Source: an uncultured Clostridia bacterium (GTDB taxonomy: Bacteria; Bacillota; Clostridia; Christensenellales; Pumilibacteraceae). From it: DNA of 7,031 nucleotides. Of this stretch, positions 1 through 5,866 are shown one piece after another. How positions within the stretch are numbered: the first letter of the stretch is position 1; each line of letters begins with the position of its first letter. The notes beneath the pieces are model-generated. The model saw only the letters and a program-made list of their open reading frames with translations. It had not been told where the DNA came from and searched no databases. Both the position numbers and the translations under genes were made by a program. The stretch spans positions 1-7,031 of the forward strand of contig CAKQJJ010000067.1 in NCBI GenBank assembly GCA_934247335.1. The letters are read 5' to 3'.

Positions 1-1034
1 GAACATACGGTTATCTTCTCGCCGTCGTCGGTACAAGTAGCGGTGTCAACCGTCTCCGTATCGTGGCTCGCGCTCGGTTTTTCAAAACCGCAATTTTTGC
101 ATTTGAAATGTATTCCCGATTCGACTTCGTAACACATTGCACCAGACAACTGATTTTCACAATCGAAATCAAGGAACAGCGAAATACCGTCGTAGCTGTA
201 AACGCTACGCAATAATTTCTCGCTGTAATATTCGTGAGCGATTTTGGCAATAGTTTGTTCGTTTTCGGAATAATCGCAACCGGCGTTTTCACAACGGTAA
301 AGCAGTTTGCCGTTACTCGTACAAGTCGGAGCAATTCTTATAAGCGCAGTCTTATGTCCGGTAGCTTTAATCGTTTCGGTAGAACTGTCGTCGCAGTAAA
401 CGCACTTGCGCCTGATTATTCCGTCCGAAGTACAGGTTGCGTCGCGTGAATCTGTTATTTCAAAAACGTGCGGAGCGATTTCGCTCGTTTTACGATTTTC
501 GGTAGTTCCGCAAGCCGGGCATTTATAAATTTCTTCAAACGGCTTTTCGCACGCAACGCGGATTTTACCGGATAAAACGAAATTATGTTCAAGCGGCGCT
601 TCGGTAGTGTATTCCAAAGAAGAAAAATCGCAGTTTCTGCATGCAGAAAGTTTGTAGCCTCTCGTAAAACAATCGGCAACAACTTCCGTGGTAACCAGAT
701 CGTGCGCAAGTTTCGGTTTTATTTCGTAAACCGTTTTATTGCAACGATTGCAAGTCGTAACCGAATAGCCGTCGTGCTCGCAAGTGGCTTCGACAAGCCT
801 TTCGACGACGTAATCGTGAGAAAGCTTGTTCGTCGTTTCAATCTCGGTATAGCCGCACGAACATTTTCTTTCCAGCACGCCTTCGTTTACGCACGTAGCC
901 TCGACAATCGTTTTCTCGACAAATTCATGTTCATGCGTCGTTTGGTTCTTTGCACACGAACAAAGTAAAGTTAAAACGCAGCAAAAACATATCGCAATAC
1001 AAATCGATACGATACGTCCGTTGACTCTTCTCAT
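1..1034 (-). CDS. Cys/His-repeat putative lipoprotein (3' end beyond window)
   Basis: An uninterrupted frame of 344 codons runs from an ATG at 1034 off the left edge, so the C-terminus is missing. The start is supported by AAAGGAG (1047-1041) six bases upstream. Residues 1-26 look like a lipoprotein signal peptide: Arg-rich start, hydrophobic stretch from about residue 8 to 24, then LCSC with Cys27 as the likely lipidated residue (the Cys at -2 is atypical, so this is probable rather than certain). The mature part is a chain of modules of about 39 residues starting at His34, 73, 111, 150, 189, 227, 267 and 324, each with a C-x3-G-x5-C-x2-C core or a close variant. The pattern resembles Cys-knuckle repeats in surface proteins of gut Clostridia; I know of no established function. 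Metal (zinc) binding is inferred from the Cys/His spacing. The gene follows the rplS terminator, and no convincing promoter of its own is visible. Confidence 0.85.
   Translation of the reverse strand, partial: MRRVNGRIVSICIAICFCCVLTLLCSCAKNQTTHEHEFVEKTIVEATCVNEGVLERKCSCGYTEIETTNKLSHDYVVERLVEATCEHDGYSVTTCNRCNKTVYEIKPKLAHDLVTTEVVADCFTRGYKLSACRNCDFSSLEYTTEAPLEHNFVLSGKIRVACEKPFEEIYKCPACGTTENRKTSEIAPHVFEITDSRDATCTSDGIIRRKCVYCDDSSTETIKATGHKTALIRIAPTCTSNGKLLYRCENAGCDYSENEQTIAKIAHEYYSEKLLRSVYSYDGISLFLDFDCENQLSGAMCYEVESGIHFKCKNCGFEKPSASHDTETVDTATCTDDGEKITVC
3..935 (-). repeat. Tandem Cys/His protein modules (seven complete plus one cut by the window edge)
   Basis: Within the lipoprotein frame the same layout recurs: His, 9 to 13 residues, Cys, three residues, Gly, five residues, Cys, two residues, Cys. 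First-Cys/second-Cys pairs are 48/58, 85/95, 122/132, 162/172, 201/211, 238/248, 301/312 and 334/344. His-to-His distances are 39, 38, 39, 39, 38, 40 and 57 residues. Many modules carry 'ATC' at the first Cys. Variants: module 1 ends C-x-C, module 4 has Phe for Gly, module 6 has C-x4-C, and module 7 is longer by about 18 residues. The repeat is visible in protein; I saw no long DNA-level identity between units, so the duplications appear old or selected to diverge. Confidence 0.85.
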
Positions 1035-1070
1035 TCCATTCTCCTTTGTATAAAAACGAAAATTCTATTT

Positions 1071-1108
1071 AAAAGCAAAACTGCCCCGCTGATAATTCAA
1101 CGAAGCAG
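1071..1108 (-). terminator. Rho-independent terminator after rplS
   Basis: Read on the minus strand, CTGCTTCGTTGA (1108-1097) pairs with TCAGCGGGGCAG (1092-1081) as a 12-pair stem including three G-U pairs, closed by the four-base loop ATTA, and followed directly by TTTTGCTTTT (1080-1071). This is a textbook intrinsic terminator. It lies 15 bases after the rplS stop and ends about 36 bases before the lipoprotein start, so it separates the two genes transcriptionally. Confidence 0.9.
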
Positions 1109-1123
1109 CCATGTTGCCGTAAC

Positions 1124-1468
1124 TTAAATTTGCTCCTTAATCTTAGCCGCTTTGCCGGACAAATCGCGCAGATAATAAAGCTTAGCTCTACGAACTTTAC
1201 CGTGTCTGACGAGTTCGATCTTGTCAACGCGCGGAGAATGGAGCTGGAAGGTTCTTTCTATACCGATACCGAACGAAACTCTGCGAACAGTGAAAGTTTC
1301 TCTCACGCCGCCGTTTTTCTTCGCGATAACGATGCCTTCAAAAGCCTGAAGTCTTTCTCTCGTTCCTTCGACGACCTTTACGTAAACCTTAACGGTGTCG
1401 CCTACCTCGAACTGAGGAACTTCCTGCTTCATGTACTCTTTTTCTATCATTTCAACAATCTTATTCAT
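1124..1468 (-). CDS. rplS: 50S ribosomal protein L19
   Basis: This 114-residue protein has the usual length and sequence of bacterial L19, a large-subunit protein near the interface with the 30S subunit. Recognisable segments are FEVGDTVKVYVKVVEG (20-35), RLQAFEGIVIAKK (39-51), VRRVSFGIGIERTFQLHSP (61-79) and the C-terminal signature VRRAKLYYLRDLSGKAAKIK (92-111). The ATG at 1468 is preceded by a strong AGGAGG (1484-1479) with ten bases between. It has its own promoter and terminator, so it looks like a single-gene unit. In many Firmicutes rplS instead follows rpsP, rimM and trmD, none of which is here. Expression is probably controlled by the hairpin leader just upstream. Confidence 0.98.
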   Translation of the reverse strand: MNKIVEMIEKEYMKQEVPQFEVGDTVKVYVKVVEGTRERLQAFEGIVIAKKNGGVRETFTVRRVSFGIGIERTFQLHSPRVDKIELVRHGKVRRAKLYYLRDLSGKAAKIKEQI

Positions 1469-1478
1469 GACTTACTAA

Positions 1479-1484
1479 CCTCCT
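1479..1484 (-). promoter_or_regulatory. Ribosome binding site of rplS
   Basis: A perfect AGGAGG core lies ten bases before the rplS ATG. It begins nine bases after the 3' foot of the leader hairpin, close enough for a protein bound to the hairpin to hinder ribosome entry. Confidence 0.85.
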
Positions 1485-1493
1485 GTTTTACAT

Positions 1494-1537
1494 TACGTTC
1501 ATACAACCGCCTGAGTTTACAATTGCATCGGAACGCA
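1494..1537 (-). ncRNA. Candidate L19 autoregulatory leader hairpin
   Basis: In the rplS 5' leader, TGCGTTC (1537-1531) pairs with GAACGTA (1500-1494) over seven pairs including one G-U. Inside it, ATGCAA (1528-1523) pairs with TTGTAT (1506-1501) over six pairs including one G-U. The two helices are contiguous on the 3' side and separated by a two-base CG bulge on the 5' side, with a 16-base loop at 1522-1507. Ribosomal-protein leaders upstream of rplS are known in Firmicutes (Rfam family L19_leader), and the position between promoter and ribosome binding site fits. I did not match the sequence to the family consensus, so the assignment rests on position and fold. Confidence 0.55.
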
Positions 1538-1551
1538 CGAGTCACCACTGC

Positions 1552-1580
1552 ATTATACTATAAATCGCAAATAAAATCAA
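1552..1580 (-). promoter_or_regulatory. Sigma-A type promoter of rplS
   Basis: On the minus strand the -35 element TTGATT (1580-1575; consensus TTGACA) is separated by exactly 17 bases from a perfect -10 TATAAT (1557-1552). Transcription should start near 1545, giving a leader of roughly 77 bases before the rplS ATG. The promoter sits in the only sizeable non-coding gap of the window, between tgt and rplS. Confidence 0.85.
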
Positions 1581-1629
1581 GCAATTAAGCGCCGATTTAA
1601 CAATTTTTTTCAAAAATCTGCGATTTTTT

Positions 1630-2751
1630 CTACATGTTCTTGTATTCCGGGCTTAAACGGAACTCTTCTACGAAATCGAGAAACCTGTCTTCCAGTATTG
1701 CCGCGCGTATTCTGTCCATAAGTCCTGTGAGATAAGTTATGTTGTGAAGGCTCAGCAGTCTTCCGCCCAGAATTTCGCCCGCATTGTTAAGATGACGCAG
1801 GTACGCTTTCGTGTAGTTTTTGCAACAGTAGCAATCGCACTTGTCGTCCAACGGAGTGAAATCTTCTTTGTAAATTCCGTTGCGAACCACTATTCTGCCG
1901 TTGTGAGTAAAAGCCGTGCCGTTTCGCGCTATTCGGGTGGGCAAAACACAGTCGAACATATCTATTCCGCGCAAAACTCCCTCGACGAGGCAGTCGGGAC
2001 TTCCCACGCCCATGAGATAACGGGGATGTTGTTCGGGATACAGCGGCTGCATCTCGTCCATGATTTCGTACATAAGTTCTTTGGGCTCGCCCACGGACAA
2101 ACCGCCTATCGCAAAGCCGCACTCGGCGTAAGGAATTGTTTCTTTAAGCGATTGCAGGCGCAACTTTTTGTACATATTGCCCTGAACGATGGGGAACAGC
2201 ATCTGCGTATCGTTTACGTGATACTTTTTACATCTGTCGAGCCAGGAAAGAGTACGTTTCATAGCCGCCGTGGCTTCACGTTCGTCGGCGCCGTATTTGC
2301 TGCATTCGTCAAACGCCATCATTATGTCCGAGCCCAGGCTTTCCTGTATTTCCATGGACTTTTCGGGCGTGATAAGGTGTTTGCTTCCGTCAATATGCGA
2401 ACGGAAAGTAACGCCGTCCGAGGTTATTTTATTGATTTTAGAAAGTGAAAAAACCTGAAATCCGCCGCTGTCGGTCAGAATAGGCTTGTGCCAGTTCATA
2501 AATTTATGCAGTCCGCCGGCTTTTTCGACAAGCTTATGTCCGGGGCGCAGATACAAATGATACGTATTGGACAATATTATCTGAGCGCCGGCTTCTTCCA
2601 CTTCGTACGGAGCAAGCGATTTAACCGTCGCCTGCGTTCCGACCGGCATGAACACCGGCGTTATTATTTTTCCGTGCGGCGTAGTAAGTTCGCCCACGCG
2701 CGCGCCGGACTGTTTACATACGTGTAAAACTTTATACTCGAATTTACTCAT
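1630..2751 (-). CDS. tgt: Queuine/preQ1 tRNA-ribosyltransferase (tRNA-guanine transglycosylase)
   Basis: Tgt swaps guanine 34 in tRNAs with GUN anticodons (Asp, Asn, His, Tyr) for preQ1, committing them to queuosine. With the ATG at 2751 it is 373 residues, usual for bacterial Tgt. Visible are TPVFMPVGTQATVK (31-44), the active-site LTDSGGFQ with general acid Asp94, GGLSVGE (216-222), MGVGSP (247-252), the nucleophile region MFDCVLPTR (Asp267), and the zinc site C305-x-C307-x2-C310 with His336. The start is ambiguous. The ATG at 2751 overlaps the queA stop as ATGA and fits family N-termini (MSKF...). An in-frame TTG at 2763 would add four residues and has GGAG four bases upstream, but that GGAG also encodes part of QueA's conserved FGD. 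I favour 2751. It is the last gene of the operon, and no strong terminator follows. Confidence 0.97.
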   Translation of the reverse strand: MSKFEYKVLHVCKQSGARVGELTTPHGKIITPVFMPVGTQATVKSLAPYEVEEAGAQIILSNTYHLYLRPGHKLVEKAGGLHKFMNWHKPILTDSGGFQVFSLSKINKITSDGVTFRSHIDGSKHLITPEKSMEIQESLGSDIMMAFDECSKYGADEREATAAMKRTLSWLDRCKKYHVNDTQMLFPIVQGNMYKKLRLQSLKETIPYAECGFAIGGLSVGEPKELMYEIMDEMQPLYPEQHPRYLMGVGSPDCLVEGVLRGIDMFDCVLPTRIARNGTAFTHNGRIVVRNGIYKEDFTPLDDKCDCYCCKNYTKAYLRHLNNAGEILGGRLLSLHNITYLTGLMDRIRAAILEDRFLDFVEEFRLSPEYKNM

Positions 2752-3767
2752 ACCAAAAAGCAAGCGTCTCCGAAACTGAAAAATCTGTATTTTTGCTCTA
2801 CCGCATACTTGTACATTGCAAGCGTGTTTTCCCTTCCTATAAACGCCGACACCAGCATTACGAGCGTGGATTCGGGCAAATGGAAGTTTGTAATAAGAGC
2901 GTCAACCATTTTATATTGATAAGGCGGATAAATGAATATTTCGGTAAATCCGCTTTTTTCCTGCAATTTTCCGTCAAAAGTGGCACTTTCGAGTACTCTG
3001 ACAGACGTAGTACCTACGGCAATTATGCGGCGACCTTCGGATTTCGCCTTGTTTACGGCGTCGGCGGCTTCCTTGGTTACGCAATAGTATTCGCTGTGCA
3101 TTTTGTGGTCGGTAATCTCGTCTGTTTTCACCGGACGGAAAGTCCCCAGCCCCACGTGAAGCAGAACTTTTACTATTTCCACGCCCTTAGCCTTTATTTT
3201 TTCAAGCAATTCCTCGGTAAAATGAAGCCCTGCGGTGGGCGCGGCGGACGAGCCCGATTCTCGTGCGTACACGGTTTGATACTGTTCGTCGTCCTCGAGT
3301 TTTTCGTGTATATAATGCGGAAGCGGCATTTCGCCTATTTCACGCAGAATATCCTCAAAAACTCCGTCGAAATGAAATCTCACGTGGCGAATTCCGTCTT
3401 CTCCGCACGAAAGAATCTCTGCGTAAAGTTTATCCGAAAAGCGGATGATGTTTCCCGGCAAAGCTTTTCTTGCCGGCTTTGCAAGCACTTCCCAATCGGT
3501 GAGATCTATGCGTTTATGCAGCAAAAATTCGATTTTGCCGCCGGTTGCGTCTCTGTGTCCGTAAATTCTTGCCGGAATAACTTTCGTATCGTTTATAACC
3601 AGCACGTCGCCGGGCTTTAAGTAATCGATTATATCGTAAAAATGTTTGTCTTCGATTTTACCGCTGTCCTTGTGATACACAAGCAGTCTTGCGCTGTCGC
3701 GGGGTTCTGCCGGATGCTGAGCGATAAGCTCTTCGGGCAAATCGTAATAAAAATCACTTTTTTTCAT
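2748..3767 (-). CDS. queA: S-adenosylmethionine:tRNA ribosyltransferase-isomerase
   Basis: QueA transfers and isomerises the ribosyl part of S-adenosylmethionine onto preQ1 in tRNA, giving epoxyqueuosine. The 339-residue length matches the family. Signatures run throughout: FYYDLPEELIAQHPAEPRD (6-24), VLVINDTKVIPARIYG (55-70), SGSSAAPTAGLHFTEEL (171-187), HVGLGTFRPV (204-213), HSEYY (224-228), VGTTSVRVLE (251-260), TNFHLPESTLVMLVSAF (293-309) and YRFFSFGDA (327-335). The ATG at 3767 lies inside the end of ruvB (14-base overlap), and its GGAG is within the last ruvB codons, suggesting coupled translation. It overlaps tgt by four bases, so the two queuosine enzymes should be made together. Confidence 0.98.
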   Translation of the reverse strand: MKKSDFYYDLPEELIAQHPAEPRDSARLLVYHKDSGKIEDKHFYDIIDYLKPGDVLVINDTKVIPARIYGHRDATGGKIEFLLHKRIDLTDWEVLAKPARKALPGNIIRFSDKLYAEILSCGEDGIRHVRFHFDGVFEDILREIGEMPLPHYIHEKLEDDEQYQTVYARESGSSAAPTAGLHFTEELLEKIKAKGVEIVKVLLHVGLGTFRPVKTDEITDHKMHSEYYCVTKEAADAVNKAKSEGRRIIAVGTTSVRVLESATFDGKLQEKSGFTEIFIYPPYQYKMVDALITNFHLPESTLVMLVSAFIGRENTLAMYKYAVEQKYRFFSFGDACFLV

Positions 3768-4776
3768 TATTATCTCCGGGATATTCCAATCCCATATGCA
3801 AATATGCGTCTTTCATGCAAACTCTGCCCCTCGGCGTTCTTGCAATAAAGCCGAGTTGCAGCAAAAACGGTTCAACTACATCTTCTATCGTCGTGGAATT
3901 TTCGTTGATTGCCGCGGCAATCGTGTCCAGACCCACGGGACCGCCGCCGAATTTGCACATAACGGCTTCGAGATATTTTTTGTCCACGACGTCCAGACCG
4001 AGCTCGTCGATTTCAAGCAGTTTCATTGCTTTTCTCGTAAGATCGACGGTTATTTTTCCGTCGTTGTAGATTTCAGCAAAGTCGCGAACGCGTTTAAGCA
4101 GTCTGTTTGCGATACGCGGAGTACCTCTCGAACGACTTGCAAGTTCAACCGCCGCGTCGTCGTCGATTTCGATATCGAGAATTTTCGCCGAACGCTTGAT
4201 AATGACGGCAAGTTCCTGCGCGTTATACATTTCAAGGCGGCAAATAACGCCGAATCTGTCGCGGAACGGACCTGTAAGGTTTCCTATTCTCGTAGTCGCA
4301 CCGATAAGCGTGAATTTCGGGAGATTTATACGCATGGCTCTTGCGCCGGGTCCTTTCCCGATGACGATATCGAATGCGAAATCTTCCATTGCCGAATACA
4401 GCTTTTCTTCCACGCTCCGATTCAGCGCGTGTATTTCATCGACGAACAAAACGTCTTTTTCTTCGAGATTGGTAAGTATTGCGGCAAGGTCGCCGGCGCG
4501 TTCCAACGCGGGTCCGCTGGTCATTTTCAGCTGAACGCCCAATTCGTTGGCTATTATGTGCGAAAGCGTGGTTTTACCCAAGCCGGGCGGACCGTACAAA
4601 AGCACGTGGTCGAGCGCGTCGCCTCGTTTTTTGCACGATTCGATAAAAACTTTCAGATTTGATTTTACTTTTTCCTGACCGACGTAGTCGTCGATACATT
4701 TCGGACGAAGAGAAACTTCTATTTCTTCGTCGCCGACGTTCATCGAACTTGAAATAAATCTTTCCGCGTCTTCCAT
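3754..4776 (-). CDS. ruvB: Holliday junction branch migration helicase RuvB
   Basis: RuvB is the AAA+ motor that, as hexameric rings with RuvA, drives branch migration of Holliday junctions. The 340-residue length is typical. It shows the family N-terminus SLRPKCIDDYVGQEKVKSNL (22-41), Walker A GPPGLGKTT (62-70), Walker B VLFVDEIH (109-116, Asp113-Glu114), sensor 1 IGATTRIG (158-165), the arginine-finger segment LTGPFRDRFG (167-176), sensor 2 SRGTPRIANRLLKRVRD (216-232), and a C-terminal winged helix with FGGGPVGLDT (276-285) and RTPRGR (313-318), which contacts DNA. No key residue is missing. The ATG at 4776 has GGAGG five bases upstream and begins 11 bases after the ruvA stop. Confidence 0.99.
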   Translation of the reverse strand: MEDAERFISSSMNVGDEEIEVSLRPKCIDDYVGQEKVKSNLKVFIESCKKRGDALDHVLLYGPPGLGKTTLSHIIANELGVQLKMTSGPALERAGDLAAILTNLEEKDVLFVDEIHALNRSVEEKLYSAMEDFAFDIVIGKGPGARAMRINLPKFTLIGATTRIGNLTGPFRDRFGVICRLEMYNAQELAVIIKRSAKILDIEIDDDAAVELASRSRGTPRIANRLLKRVRDFAEIYNDGKITVDLTRKAMKLLEIDELGLDVVDKKYLEAVMCKFGGGPVGLDTIAAAINENSTTIEDVVEPFLLQLGFIARTPRGRVCMKDAYLHMGLEYPGDNNEKK

Positions 4777-4787
4777 TTACACCTCCG

Positions 4788-5369
4788 TCAGCCGTTTTTA
4801 AGCGCTTTGAACACGACTTCCTCGGGCGACAAACCCGATTTGTCCACTTTTGCCACCTTCGTTTCCGCTTCTTTTCTCGTAAAACCAAGCGTCATAAGAG
4901 CCATAACCGCTTCGTTGGCGTCGTCGTCAAAACTTTCGGCAATCTCGCCGGGCTTTTCCGACGAAAACTCTTTGCCGATTTTGTCTTTAAGTTCCAGCAC
5001 TATTCTCTCTGCGGTTTTCTTGCCCACGCCTTTAATTTTATTCAAAGCTTTGGTGTCGGCGGAAACGATATTCCCGGCAAGTTTATCCACGGATATGCCG
5101 CTTAAAATGGCAACGGCAACTTTCGGACCTATTCCGGAAATGGAGATAAGCTTTTCAAACATAGCGCGCTCTTCTTCTCCGTAAAAGCCGAACAGTGAAA
5201 TTCCGTCCTCTCTTACTGAAAGATAGGTGTAAACTTTAACCGTTTCCGAATTTTCAAAAGCGCGGATACACTCGTCGCTGACGCAGATCGAATAGCCTAT
5301 GCCGTTGTTTTCGACAACCATAGTGCCTGCCGACGCTTTAATTTTTTTGCCGGTAATATAATCGAACAT
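4788..5369 (-). CDS. ruvA: Holliday junction branch migration protein RuvA
   Basis: RuvA binds the four-way junction as a tetramer and loads RuvB. At 193 residues it is near the usual length. Residues 1-62 form the OB-fold domain (with SVREDGISLFGF at 51-62). Domain II carries two helix-hairpin-helix motifs, ISISGIGPKVA (75-85) and KIKGVGKKTAERIVLELK (111-128). An acidic linker (about 138-150) leads to domain III (about 151-193, VMALMTLGF at 155-163), which contacts RuvB. The ribosome binding site AGGAG (5379-5375) overlaps the ruvC stop TAG, so the two genes are probably translationally coupled. Confidence 0.98.
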   Translation of the reverse strand: MFDYITGKKIKASAGTMVVENNGIGYSICVSDECIRAFENSETVKVYTYLSVREDGISLFGFYGEEERAMFEKLISISGIGPKVAVAILSGISVDKLAGNIVSADTKALNKIKGVGKKTAERIVLELKDKIGKEFSSEKPGEIAESFDDDANEAVMALMTLGFTRKEAETKVAKVDKSGLSPEEVVFKALKNG

Positions 5370-5377
5370 TTTTTCTC

Positions 5378-5866
5378 CTAAACAATTCTTTTGTTAAATC
5401 CGCACGTATTGGCGTGGCAGACCGCTGCGGCAAGCGCGTCCGCGGCGTCGTCCGGGCGCGGGATGCTTTTCAGCTTCAATAACGCCTGAACCATATACTG
5501 AACCTGGTGCTTATCCGCTCTTCCGTTGCCGGTAAGCGCCTGTTTTATCATGAGCGGAGTATACTCGTACAATCTTCCGCAGCTTTGAATGGCGCTGAGA
5601 AGAATAACGCCTCTCGCTTCGGCAACTTTAATACCGGTTGTTATGTTTGTGTTAAAAAACAATTCCTCGATTGCTATCTCGTCCGGCTTATATTTTTCGA
5701 TAATGCTGTTCATAGCCTCGAAAATCATGGAAAGTCTGACTGCGATATTCTCGTTCGGAGGCGTGGTAATAACGCCGTAGTCGACGGGAGTAAGCTTGCT
5801 GCCGTTCTTTTCCACTACGCCGAAACCGATAGTGGCATATCCCGGATCTATTCCGAGAATAATCAT
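5378..5866 (-). CDS. ruvC: Crossover junction endodeoxyribonuclease RuvC
   Basis: RuvC is the dimeric RNase H-fold nuclease that cuts Holliday junctions symmetrically, working with RuvAB. The 162-residue length is normal. The four acidic catalytic positions are present: Asp7 in ILGIDPGYATIGFGVV (3-18), Glu67 in EIAIEELFF (63-71), and Asp140 and Asp143 in RPDDAADALAAAVCHA (137-152). The KQALTGNGRADKHQV segment (108-122) is also typical. The ATG at 5866 is preceded by AAGGAAGG six bases upstream and overlaps the radC stop as ATGA. Confidence 0.99.
   Translation of the reverse strand: MIILGIDPGYATIGFGVVEKNGSKLTPVDYGVITTPPNENIAVRLSMIFEAMNSIIEKYKPDEIAIEELFFNTNITTGIKVAEARGVILLSAIQSCGRLYEYTPLMIKQALTGNGRADKHQVQYMVQALLKLKSIPRPDDAADALAAAVCHANTCGFNKRIV

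Noticed and set aside
11..968. Short frames on both strands within 11-968
   Set aside because: They are shadows of the Cys/His-repeat lipoprotein, whose own minus-strand frame from 1034 is continuous, starts behind a good ribosome binding site and shows regular protein repeats.
1047..1067. Promoter for the lipoprotein gene using TAGAAT (1067-1062) or TATACA (1052-1047) as a -10
   Set aside because: No -35-like hexamer lies 16-18 bases upstream of either. The first would place the -35 in the terminator stem (AGCGGG), and the second would start transcription inside the ribosome binding site.
1612..1628. Hairpin just after tgt (AAAAATC, loop GCA, GATTTTT on the minus strand) as a terminator
   Set aside because: The stem has only two G-C type pairs, is otherwise A-T, and is followed by an A-rich run, not a U-tract. 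It is too weak to call as an intrinsic terminator.
1744..4662. Long open frames on the plus strand, at 1744-2448, 2793-3620 and 3796-4662
   Set aside because: They lie antisense to tgt, queA and ruvB, which are beyond doubt. Their translations show no recognisable family, and they lack well-placed ribosome binding sites that I could see. They are explained by the codon bias of the real genes.
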